Of a stretch of DNA of 8,542 bases, positions 1-7,700 are shown one piece after another (position 1 is the first letter of the stretch; each line of letters begins with the position of its first letter). The DNA comes from CAYZJD01 sp964478455 (GTDB lineage: Bacteria; Acidobacteriota; Terriglobia; Bryobacterales; Bryobacteraceae), in the NCBI GenBank assembly GCA_964478455.1, contig CAYZJD010000192.1, positions 1-8,542 on the forward strand, read 5' to 3'. Both the position numbers and the translations under genes were made by a program. Under the pieces are notes generated by a model. The model saw only the letters and a list, made by a program, of their open reading frames with translations. It was not told the DNA's origin and searched no databases.

Positions 1-906
1 GCGGCCGCCCACGAAAGCGACCCGCTCGACTTCCCGGTGATCCTGCAACTCGGCTGGACGCACAACGTCCTGCGGCAGGATGATCATGCGCTCCGCTGGT
101 TCGCTCTGGCGCGGAACAGCCCCGACCCGGCGATCGCCAGGGAAGCAACCAAGGCGTACAAGAGCTTGCGGCCTTCGCTGGCTCGATATCGGACGACCAT
201 CTGGTTCTTCCCCATGTACTCCACTCGCTGGAAAGACGTCTTTTCGTACGGCCAGGTGAAAGCCGAGGCAAAGCTCGGCCCCCTGCCGGTCCGCTCCTAC
301 CTGTCGATGCGGTTCATCGGCGACACGCGGCACACCACCGCGGAGGCCAGGCCACAGTACCTTTCGGAAAGCTCGTTCATTCTGGGCGCCGGCCTCGCCA
401 CCGATCCCTGGCAAGGCCTGGTCTTATGGGCTGAGGCTGGGAGCGCAGCCTCCTACCGAAGGCGTCAAGACGTGGCGCGTCTTGTGCCGGACTACCGCGG
501 CGGCGTCTCCTTCAACCGTGGCTTCGGCCACGTGCTCGGCTCGGCACAGCGTGGGTTCTTCATCGAGACCAACAATGATGGCGTCTTCATCAGCCGCTTT
601 CAAAACGACTTCCTCCTGTATTCCCAGAACCGGCTTGGCCTCACCTTACCCGCGATCGCCGCGCTCGGCGGGCTCGAGCTTCAAGTGTTCTGGAACACCA
701 ACGCCAGCGCCGATGCTAAGCGCCAGTACTGGGCGAACACCGTCGAAACGGGGCCCGGCCTGCGCTTCCGCTGGAAGGCGATGCCGCCGCCGTGGATGTT
801 CTCTGTCGGCCTGGTGCGCGGAGTGTACACGGTGAACGAGGGGAATCCTCGCCGCCCTGAGTATTACGATCTTCGCATCGGGATGTGGTATGCCGTCACC
901 CGGTAA
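1..906 (+). CDS. TPR plus outer-membrane beta-barrel protein, C-terminal part (NfrA/PgaA/BcsC-like exopolysaccharide porin)
   Basis: The reading frame is open from base 1, so the gene begins upstream and only the last 301 residues are visible; the GTG at 37 is internal. Residues 1-60 form helical TPR-like repeats (LGWTHNVLRQDDHALRWFAL, then a run rich in Ala and Glu ending at KSLRP). From about residue 65 onward the sequence switches to alternating strands with many Tyr, Trp, Phe and Gly, as in an outer-membrane barrel. Motifs such as AEAGSAASY, ETNNDGVF, FLLYSQNR, VETGPGLRFRW and VYTVNEGNPRRP look like the conserved C-terminal region of NfrA-type proteins, recalled rather than searched. Proteins with TPRs and a terminal barrel (BcsC, PgaA, PelB, NfrA) carry a nascent polysaccharide across the periplasm and outer membrane. 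The next gene starts inside its last codons, which implies one operon and coupled translation. Role inferred; the substrate is unknown. BcsC, PgaA or NfrA kinship cannot be separated without the N-terminus. Confidence 0.75.
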   Translation, partial: AAAHESDPLDFPVILQLGWTHNVLRQDDHALRWFALARNSPDPAIAREATKAYKSLRPSLARYRTTIWFFPMYSTRWKDVFSYGQVKAEAKLGPLPVRSYLSMRFIGDTRHTTAEARPQYLSESSFILGAGLATDPWQGLVLWAEAGSAASYRRRQDVARLVPDYRGGVSFNRGFGHVLGSAQRGFFIETNNDGVFISRFQNDFLLYSQNRLGLTLPAIAALGGLELQVFWNTNASADAKRQYWANTVETGPGLRFRWKAMPPPWMFSVGLVRGVYTVNEGNPRRPEYYDLRIGMWYAVTR

Positions 907-3022
907 GGCGGGCCTGGTACGGCTCTTCGCTGGAGTGGCGATCTGCGGTCTGGTGGGGCAAGGGTTGGCTCCTGCCACCGGGCAGGGTGAGGACCTGCCC
1001 CATTCGCCGGTACATTACCAGATGTTCTCCTCGCAGTCCGCTTCGTGGGCTCGCATTCTGGAGTCTGCCGGCTTCCAGCGGGCGAAGAACTCCCCCGCGG
1101 GCATCGTGGTGAATCCGGCAGCAGACGCAGAGGCGGCTTTGGCCGCCACCAAAGGAAGACAGGGACAACAGACAAGATCGTCGCGGCCGGCGGAGATATT
1201 GGCGGTTAGTAGCGCAGATGACTGGCTGACTCGCGTGGGGAGCGGCACGTTCTTGGTACTGGAGGGTGATACGGCCCTCTCGCGCACGTTCGGTTTTCGC
1301 GCCACGGCGAGCCGTACCCGCGTCGCGAGCATCGTGGATCTCCGCCAACCGAACCTCCCGATCGTCTGGGAAAAGCCCGTGGAGATCCCAGTTTTCGAGC
1401 TTCCCGCCGGCGCCCGACTGTTTGTCCGCGAGAAATGGCAGGGAGCGCCGCTGGTCGCCGGCGTGCGTCGCGGTCAGGGTGATGTCCTGTGGACGGCGAT
1501 TTCGCCAGGCGACAACGGCTATGAGCGTTTCCCCTATCTTCTTCACGCCCTCGCTGACCTCGGCGTAGCCCCGCCGTTCCAGTCGCGCCGGCTGTGGGCT
1601 TTCTTCGATCCTTCCTACCGGCTGCGGGCGGACACCGACTACCTGGCCCGCCGCTGGCGGAGCGCCGGTCTCGCCGCCCTTCACGTGGCCGCCTGGCCGT
1701 ATTTCGATGCCGATCCCGCCAAAGAGGAGTACCTGACAACCCTGATCGACAGTTGCCACCGTCACGGCATCCTGGTCTACGCCTGGCTCGAACTCCCGCA
1801 CGTCAGCGAACGGTTCTGGGAAGAGCACCCCGAGTGGCGCGAGAAGACCGCCCTGCTTCAGGATGCTCATCTTGACTGGCGAAAGCTGATGAACCTGGCA
1901 AACGGTTTCTGTTTCCGCGCTGCGGCCCAGGGCGTCCGGCGGCTGATGGACCGCTTCGACTGGGACGGCATCAACCTCGCCGAGCTTTACTTCGAATCGC
2001 TCCAGGGGCACGCCAACCCGTCAAGGTTCACGCCGTTCAACGACGATGTCCGCCGCGAGTTTCGCGTCCGGCACGGCTTCGACCCGATCGGGCTGTTCCA
2101 GCGGTCCACGCCGCCGCAAAACCTACGCCTCTTTCTGGAGTACCGGGCAGAGTTGGTTCAACGCCTCCAGGCGCAATGGATGGCCGAGGCCGACGAACTG
2201 CGCCGCTCGAAGCCGGACCTGGACGTCGTGCTCACGCACGTCGACGATCGTTTTGACGCGCGAATGCGGGACGCCATCGGCGCGGACGCCGCCTGGACGC
2301 TCTCCCAGCTCGGTGGCCGCGACTTCACCATTCTTGTAGAAGACCCGGCCACCGTCTGGAATCTCGGGCCGGGCAGGTATACGCAAATCGCCGCTCGCTA
2401 CAAGGACATCACCCCGCGCCCGGAGAACCTGGCCATCGACATCAACATCGTGGAGCGGTATCAAGACGTCTATCCGACTAAGCAGCAGACCGGCGCCGAA
2501 CTACTACAGCTTGTGCACACGGCGGCCCACGTCTTTCCGCGCGTGGCGCTTTACTTCGAGCACTCGATCCTGGCGCCCGACGTGCCGTGGCTTCCCTCTG
2601 CCGCCGCCACAGTCGACCGTTTCGAACGGGAAGGCGCCAGGACCACGGTCGAGTCCCGGCATGGCGTCGGTATTCCATGGGACAAGCCGGCATGGGTAGA
2701 TGGCCGGCTCTGGCCCGCTTGGGACGGAACAACGCTGTGGCTCCCGCCCGGCCAGCACGTCGTGGAAGCCGCGAGGACGGCGCCGAACATCCGCCTGCTG
2801 GATTTCACGGGAGAACTGATGTCCGCCGAGGCGCTGCCCGGCAGCCTCGCGTTCGCCTACCGCGCCTCAGCCCGGGCCCTGGCCGTGCTGGATCGCAAGC
2901 CGGGGAAGCTGGACATCGACGGCGTACGAGCTGAGCTGCGCGCCATCCAGGCTGACGGTCGTTGTGTTCTGTTCCTCCCGCCCGGTCAGCACGTCGTCAC
3001 GCTGCGGGTGGAACCAGACTAG
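890..3022 (+). CDS. Exported TIM-barrel glycoside-hydrolase-like protein (GHL10/PgaB-hydrolase-like)
   Basis: The 710-residue product starts with an export signal: basic residues near the start, a hydrophobic stretch (LFAGVAICGLVGQGLA) and likely cleavage near residue 30. Residues ~50-230 resemble a glutamine-amidotransferase-like alpha/beta domain (FLVLEGDT near 124; GQGDVLWTAISPGDNGYERF near 195-215), as often placed beside glycosidase barrels. Residues ~234-560 look like a TIM barrel: LWAFFDPSYRL, YAWLELP at 297-303, WDGINLAELYFES at 358-370, THVDD at 449-453, AIDINIVERY at 515-524 and YFEHS at 555-559. E365 is the best acid/base candidate, with D452, D517, E522 and E557 at other strand ends. 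Residues ~565-710 form a beta-rich tail with two LPPGQHVV motifs. The ATG at 890 overlaps the upstream gene by 17 bases and has no strong ribosome site, so coupled translation is likely. By analogy with PgaB, BcsZ and PelA it may trim or process a polysaccharide exported by the upstream porin. Activity is inferred; the exact GH family is uncertain. Confidence 0.75.
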   Translation: MPSPGKAGLVRLFAGVAICGLVGQGLAPATGQGEDLPHSPVHYQMFSSQSASWARILESAGFQRAKNSPAGIVVNPAADAEAALAATKGRQGQQTRSSRPAEILAVSSADDWLTRVGSGTFLVLEGDTALSRTFGFRATASRTRVASIVDLRQPNLPIVWEKPVEIPVFELPAGARLFVREKWQGAPLVAGVRRGQGDVLWTAISPGDNGYERFPYLLHALADLGVAPPFQSRRLWAFFDPSYRLRADTDYLARRWRSAGLAALHVAAWPYFDADPAKEEYLTTLIDSCHRHGILVYAWLELPHVSERFWEEHPEWREKTALLQDAHLDWRKLMNLANGFCFRAAAQGVRRLMDRFDWDGINLAELYFESLQGHANPSRFTPFNDDVRREFRVRHGFDPIGLFQRSTPPQNLRLFLEYRAELVQRLQAQWMAEADELRRSKPDLDVVLTHVDDRFDARMRDAIGADAAWTLSQLGGRDFTILVEDPATVWNLGPGRYTQIAARYKDITPRPENLAIDINIVERYQDVYPTKQQTGAELLQLVHTAAHVFPRVALYFEHSILAPDVPWLPSAAATVDRFEREGARTTVESRHGVGIPWDKPAWVDGRLWPAWDGTTLWLPPGQHVVEAARTAPNIRLLDFTGELMSAEALPGSLAFAYRASARALAVLDRKPGKLDIDGVRAELRAIQADGRCVLFLPPGQHVVTLRVEPD
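2741..2997 (+). repeat. Direct repeat of a 23-base unit inside the hydrolase gene (two LPPGQHVV motifs)
   Basis: Bases 2741-2763 and 2975-2997 are identical except for one C/T difference. Both are in frame and encode LPPGQHVV, at residues 618-625 and 696-703. The copies lie 234 bases (78 residues) apart, a spacing typical of one small beta-sandwich module. They may mark two related units in the C-terminal tail, or one domain with two similar turn-strand segments. Confidence 0.6.
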
Positions 3023-3030
3023 CCTGCGGG

Positions 3031-3051
3031 GGCGGGCTGGATTATCCCGCC
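3031..3051. terminator. Possible bidirectional hairpin at the convergent gene junction
   Basis: GGCGGG at 3031-3036 and CCCGCC at 3046-3051 form a perfect six-pair stem with a nine-base loop. The stem straddles the 19-base gap between the stop of the hydrolase gene (3020-3022) and the stop of the adaptor gene (3042-3044), so it could serve both strands. No T-run follows on either side, and a six-pair GC stem is not rare at this base composition, so termination is only suggested. Confidence 0.3.
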
Positions 3052-4373
3052 GGCGGCGGCTCAAGCGCCACTTCCTCGCCGACTTCGATGCCTGCCAACA
3101 CGACTGCATGCGTAGCGTTTTGAGGACCGAGCCTGATGACGCGCGCTTCCAGCCGGTCCCCGTTCCGCACCCAAGCGGTGTGCCGGCCGTCGGCGGCTTG
3201 CACTGCCTCGAGCGGAACCAACGTCGCACTCTCCCTTCGCTCCACGAGCACGTCGGCCGATCCGGAAAGATCGGGGATCAAGCGCGGGTCGCTGCTTTCG
3301 ATGGCCACCCGCACCGGGACGCGGCGGATGTAGTAGTTCTCGCGCCAGCCGCGGACGCCCATCGCGCCGATGGTCTGTACGTGCGCCGGGAAAGCAACGC
3401 CGGGGAAGGCGTCCAGGCGAACCGTCGCCTTCTGGCCGACGCGCAACTGGCCGCTCTCCGTCTGGTTGACGTCGGCCTCAAGCTGCATGCTGGACGTGTC
3501 AACGATCTTCATGATCGACTGCCCGGGAGAGATCTGGTCGCCCTGCTGGATTTGCGCCATCTCGCCGGCGCGGAAGATGGTCTCCATCACCACCAGGCCA
3601 TCCATCGGCGCACGGAAGGTAAACTTGTTGAGGTCGCCCGCGTGGAAGTTGCGGTGCCGGATATGGCGCCGCCGGGTGATGTCGAGAACCTTTAGCTCGG
3701 CCTCGTGTACGGTGCGCATGCTGGCAAGGTCTTCCTGGAGTTGCCGGTAACGCGCCGCCGTCTCCTCGACCCAGAGCTTGGACAGCTCCTGGTCGATCAC
3801 GGTCCGCACCTCGATGGCTGAGTCGTCCAGCCTGGCCTTTTCGTATTCCGCCTTCGCCTCCCGCAGCGTCTGCTGAAGGTTCTCCCAATCCACCGCCTGT
3901 TCCGCCCTGCGCTTCTTGATGTCGGCTTCCGACTGAGCGATGGTCGAGTTAACATCCTCGATGTGGTCCACCAGTGTCTGGGCGTCGATCTGCGCGATCA
4001 CGTCGCCCTTCTTGACGAGGCTGCCCGACTTGGCCACGTACATCAGCACCATCTCCCGGCGCGAATCGGGAGACCGCATGATCGGAACGGTCACTGAGGC
4101 GAATCGAACTGCGGCCGTCTGCCCGCTGAGGCGGAAGGTGCGCTCGAAGGGGCCGCTGGTGACTTTCACGGCTCTGATCCCGGCCGATGTATCCGCAGTC
4201 TGCGGCCGCGCCGTCAGCAAGCGATACGCGAGCCAGCCAGCAAGTAGAGCCATCGAAGCCAGGAGCGACAGGAGAAGCCAGCGGCGGGGCTTCCGGCTTT
4301 CTGGGGCCGGACGCGCCGGCGCCGGCTCGGCGGGCCGCGTCGGGACAGGCAGCGGATTGGTCATCGCCGGCAT
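3042..4373 (-). CDS. HlyD/RND-type periplasmic adaptor (membrane fusion protein)
   Basis: The 443-residue product has a Pro/Ala-rich cytoplasmic head (1-30) and one membrane anchor (WLLLSLLASMALLAGWLAYR, 32-51). Two lipoyl half-motifs follow: MYVAKSGSLVKKGDVIAQID at 111-130 and FRAPMDGLVV with GDQISPGQSIMKIVD at 253-292. They flank a Glu/Arg/Lys-rich coiled-coil hairpin (~132-245). Next come a beta-barrel domain (~293-380, QLRVGQKATVRLDAFPG) and a membrane-proximal domain to the end. This order is classic for adaptors that join an inner-membrane transporter to an outer-membrane duct. The start at 4373 is chosen because AGAGGAA precedes it at good spacing and the anchor follows; the frame stays open to an ATG at 4529, but those 52 codons look non-coding. 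A second ATG at 4364 is possible. No pump or TolC gene is next to it: it converges with the hydrolase gene and diverges from the propeller gene. It may serve a transporter elsewhere or the neighbouring polysaccharide system. Confidence 0.85.
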   Translation of the reverse strand: MPAMTNPLPVPTRPAEPAPARPAPESRKPRRWLLLSLLASMALLAGWLAYRLLTARPQTADTSAGIRAVKVTSGPFERTFRLSGQTAAVRFASVTVPIMRSPDSRREMVLMYVAKSGSLVKKGDVIAQIDAQTLVDHIEDVNSTIAQSEADIKKRRAEQAVDWENLQQTLREAKAEYEKARLDDSAIEVRTVIDQELSKLWVEETAARYRQLQEDLASMRTVHEAELKVLDITRRRHIRHRNFHAGDLNKFTFRAPMDGLVVMETIFRAGEMAQIQQGDQISPGQSIMKIVDTSSMQLEADVNQTESGQLRVGQKATVRLDAFPGVAFPAHVQTIGAMGVRGWRENYYIRRVPVRVAIESSDPRLIPDLSGSADVLVERRESATLVPLEAVQAADGRHTAWVRNGDRLEARVIRLGPQNATHAVVLAGIEVGEEVALEPPPAG

Positions 4374-4376
4374 GGG

Positions 4377-4383
4377 TTCCTCT
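4377..4383 (-). promoter_or_regulatory. Ribosome binding site of the adaptor gene
   Basis: Read on the minus strand, AGAGGAA ends three bases before the ATG at 4373, with its GAGG core five bases away. It is the best Shine-Dalgarno match upstream of this gene and supports the 443-residue form over the longer 495-residue frame. Confidence 0.6.
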
Positions 4384-4533
4384 TCAGGGTACAACAACGA
4401 CCGCATAGAACAAGGCGAGCATTTTGGGTGCAAGGTTACGCAACGGCCACGCCGCACCGCACCAGGGCGAGCACCATTTGGCTGGTTCGGGACCGGCGCA
4501 GCGCCCGGATCCGACGCGGGGCGGTTCATCTAA

Positions 4534-4552
4534 CTCATTTGAAATCAATGAG
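4534..4552. repeat. Inverted repeat, possible operator
   Basis: CTCATT (4534-4539) and AATGAG (4547-4552) are perfect arms around a seven-base spacer. A nested palindrome ATTT-G-AAAT lies at 4537-4545. The arms are about one helical turn apart centre to centre, as for a dimeric repressor site, and they sit about 70 bases upstream of the rightward promoter within the shared divergent region. Which protein binds, if any, cannot be said. Confidence 0.35.
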
Positions 4553-4618
4553 ATTAAGGGGTAACGGGAATACTGATATTAACCTTGGTAAGTAGGAAGT
4601 TGTGTACCATTTTCAACA

Positions 4619-4646
4619 TTGACGCTTCGGGTGGGCATGCTAGATT
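4619..4646 (+). promoter_or_regulatory. Sigma70-like promoter with extended -10 for the propeller gene
   Basis: TTGACG at 4619-4624 matches the -35 consensus at five of six bases. After 16 bases comes TAGATT at 4641-4646, four of six in the -10 box, preceded by TG at 4638-4639 as in extended -10 promoters. Transcription would begin near 4653, leaving a leader of about 50 bases before the ATG at 4706. It lies at the edge of the AT-rich patch. Acidobacterial promoter rules are poorly known to me, so this is a consensus match only. Confidence 0.5.
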
Positions 4647-4664
4647 TGACTGTGCTGATGCCGC

Positions 4665-4695
4665 AGGGAGGGTTTGTGTCTAAAAACAGAAAGGA
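4665..4695 (+). promoter_or_regulatory. Two competing ribosome binding sites for the propeller gene
   Basis: AGGGAGG at 4665-4671 stands four bases before an in-frame GTG at 4676, and AAGGA at 4691-4695 stands ten bases before the ATG at 4706. The first is the stronger Shine-Dalgarno match, though close to its start; the second is rather far from its start. Both starts yield a working export signal: the GTG form adds ten residues with several basic ones. The ATG was kept as the call because it gives the more compact signal peptide. Confidence 0.4.
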
Positions 4696-4705
4696 CGGGA
4701 TTTGT

Positions 4706-7700
4706 ATGCGCCGACAGGCCGGATATCTCTTGCTCGCAGCGGTTCTGCTTTTGGCGGCTCCTGCTGCCTGGAGCGCGACCTTCGGACGGGTGATACCCAT
4801 TGGGGGGCACGTGGCCGACATCGCTCTGGACGAACGCAGGGGCGTGATCTACGCTGCGAATTTCACCGCCAACCGGATCGAGGTGATCTCGACGTCCGAC
4901 TATAGCCGCCGGAATCCGATCTTCGTCTCGGCGCAGCCCGGCGCACTCGCCCTTTCGCCTGACGGGCGCTACCTCGTCGTAGGCCATTACGCGGCCTGGG
5001 AGGAGCCCATCACCCGGGAGCCCTCCATCACCGTGATCGACCTCGACTCCGGCTCCAAGCGAGCGCTTGCCCTCGGCAAATCCCCGCTGGCGATGGCCTT
5101 CGGCAACGGCAGCAGCGCGCTCATTGCCACCACGGGGGATTTCCGGCTGCTCAATCCCGCTACCGGGGGATTCACGATCCTGGAGCCGCAGGGGATGCAG
5201 GGAGAGCCGTTGCCGGTGCCTTTTGCGACCTTCCCTCCGGAAATCCTCAAGGCCTCGGCGGGGGTCTCCGGAGACGGCCGGGTGATTTACATCGTCGCCC
5301 AGACGGGCCAGGAGGAGACTGAATGTCCACCAGAGGGTGGTGAAGGTGAGGAGCAGGAACCATGTGAGCCCAAGATCACGGTAGAGAACGTCATCCTCCG
5401 CTATGACGTCGTCTCAAAGCAACTTCTCTTTATCGGCATCACATCCTCGCCACCCCTGGGCCCAAGAGTTATCAGCGTGGACCAGAACGGCTCAAACTTC
5501 CTGGCAGGCTGGGCGATGTTCAATTCCAGAGCCGTCTTGCTCGCACAGTTCCCCAAGCCCGGCGGCGAGTTCGAAGTCGGGAGCCACGCCTTCGATTCCT
5601 CCCGAAACCTGATTTACGGCCACATTCCGACCGTGTCAGGGAGAACCGAGGCGCCGGTTCTTACGATCTTCGACTCCGACAACCTCACTCTGCGTGAACG
5701 CCTCCGACTGCGGGAAAGCTTGGCCGGAAAGTCGATCCTCACGAGCGACAAGAACATCCTTTATGCTGCCTCCGACAGTGGCGTAACCGCGCTTCCCATC
5801 GGGCAGCTCGCGCAGTTCCCGCGGGTCACCGCCGCCCAGGAAGACCTGGTATTCCGCACCAACGCCTGTGACCGGCGGCTGGTGGTGCAGCAACTGGATG
5901 TTGTGGATCCCGGCGGAGGCGCCACCGATTTCGTCCTTTCGACGGCCGCCCGCGGCGTGCGCATCACCCCATCTTCGGGAGTCACGCCGGCCCGCGTGAG
6001 CGTCGAGGTGGATCCCACCGTCTACCAGAACCAAAAGGGCACGACGGCCATCGAGCTGGCGATCGCTTCCAAAGCGGCTGTCAACATTCCTATGCCGGTG
6101 CGCCTGCTGGTCAACACCCGTGAGCCGGACCAGCGCGGCGCTTTCATCAATGTGCCCGGCAAGCTGGTGGATCTGATGGCCGATCCTGTGCGCAACCGGT
6201 TCTATGTGCTGCGCCAGGACAAAAACCTTGTGCTCATCTTCGACGCCGCCTCATTCGAGCCCGTCGCTGCGCTCCGTACCGGCAACACGCCGGTGCAGAT
6301 GGCGATGACGCGCGACAACCGCTTCCTGATCGTGACCAACGACAACTCGCAGATCGCCAATGTCTACAATCTCGATACGCTGCAACCCCAACAGTACATA
6401 GAATTCCCGCACGGACATTACCCGCGGTCGATCGCGGTGAGCAAGAAAGCCATCCTGGCTACCGTACGCAGCGTGTCGGGCCCGCATGCCATCGATCAGG
6501 TGGAATTCGACGCGCGCATCGCCAACACGCTGCCGAGCCTCGGCATTTACCGGAATGAGATCGATCCCGAGATGACGCTGGCGGTCTCCCCTTCCGGCGA
6601 ATATGTCCTGGCCGCCTCGGCTGATGGAAATCTGCTGCTCTATGAAGCGACCGCCAACACGTTCGTCGCCTCACGGCAGGACTTCGCCGGGCTCGGCGGA
6701 GCCATCGGCGCTCTCACCGACGAAACGTTCGCGGTTGACAACAACCTCGTCAACTGGTCGCTAGTTCCGGTGGGGCAGATCCCGACGTCAACCGGCGCGA
6801 CCTCGGGTTTCGTTTTCGTCGACGGGCTCGGCGTACGGACGATGAGTCCGTCTCCAGCCTCTCCCGGCGTGATTGAGAGAGTGGACCTGGCGACGCTTGA
6901 GTCACTCCGGCCGACGAGCATGGTCGAGTCTCCACTCCTCGCAGAGAGCATGATCAGCGAAACAGAAGGTCAGATCGGGCAGGCGATCCTGCCGTTCACG
7001 CGGACGTTGGTCGCGCTCCCCAACCGGCAGTCGATCATCTCCCTCAGCACCTCCGGTTTTGTTGTTCTGCCCTGGGATTTCGATGCCGCAGTGGCCCCGC
7101 CGGTCGTCAGCTCGATCGTCAATACGGCCGATCAGTCGCCAGCGGTGGCTCCAGGCGGCCTGGTTGCCATCTCCGGTATCAACTTGAGCGCCGTCACGGT
7201 GGTGAACAAGGAGCTGCCGGTACCGACCACGCTCGGCGAAGTCTGCGTCACCGTCAATAACGTACCGATGCCCCTTTTCATGGTCTCGCCGAGCCAGATC
7301 AACGCGCAGCTTCCGTTCAACACCACTGGCAGCGGGACGCTGGTCGTGCGCGCGGCGGGTGGGATCAGCCCGGAATTCGCCTTCACTATTCTCCAGGGCG
7401 CGGCGGCCATCTTCCGCAGCGGGACCGCCGGACCGGATACGGGCATCGCCACCGTGGTCCGTGCCACCAACAACGAGTTGGTCACACTGACGAACCCGAT
7501 CCACCCGAAGGACTACATCGTCATTTACGCAACCGGCCTTGGCGACACGGCTCCGGCCATCCAGGCGGGCGATCCGGCGCCGGGCGACCCGCTGGCAGCG
7601 GCCACCTTCGCTCCCAAAGTCTCCCTGGGGGGCGTACAGCTCGAGATCGGCTTCGCCGGACTCGTCCCTGGCCAGGTCGGCGTCTACCAGATCAACGCTT

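Larger units (their letters stand above)
4374..4705. other. Divergent intergenic region between adaptor and propeller genes
   Basis: These 332 bases hold no convincing gene. The part next to the adaptor (to about 4530) is GC-rich and probably its leader. Bases 4531-4620 are strikingly AT-rich: 30 G/C in 90 bases by hand count, far below the neighbouring coding DNA. This patch holds an inverted repeat and is followed by a rightward promoter. On the minus strand a -10-like TAATAT lies at 4576-4581, but no good -35 goes with it, so the adaptor promoter is not placed. No RNA-like fold or riboswitch core was recognised. Confidence 0.6.

Noticed and set aside
37..39. GTG at 37 as the true start of the first gene
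   Set aside because: The frame is open to base 1, TPR-like sequence continues through this codon, and no export signal follows it, so the gene is truncated by the window edge.
911..964. Possible lipoprotein signal (VAIC) in the hydrolase-like protein
   Set aside because: The residue before Cys is Ile, whereas a lipobox needs a small residue there, and the hydrophobic stretch continues past the Cys. An ordinary signal peptide or anchor is more likely.
896..2011. Long minus-strand open frame (371 codons) opposite the hydrolase gene
   Set aside because: It lies wholly antisense to a well-supported exported protein, has no recognisable domain, and is the kind of frame that GC-rich codon bias leaves open by chance.
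2964..3695. Plus-strand open frame (243 codons) antisense to the adaptor
   Set aside because: The minus-strand frame shows clear adaptor domains; the plus-strand translation has no domain-like pattern and no ribosome site.
4374..4529. 52-codon N-terminal extension of the adaptor starting at 4529
   Set aside because: The extra residues show no family likeness, the ATG at 4529 has no clear ribosome site, and a good site stands before the ATG at 4373.
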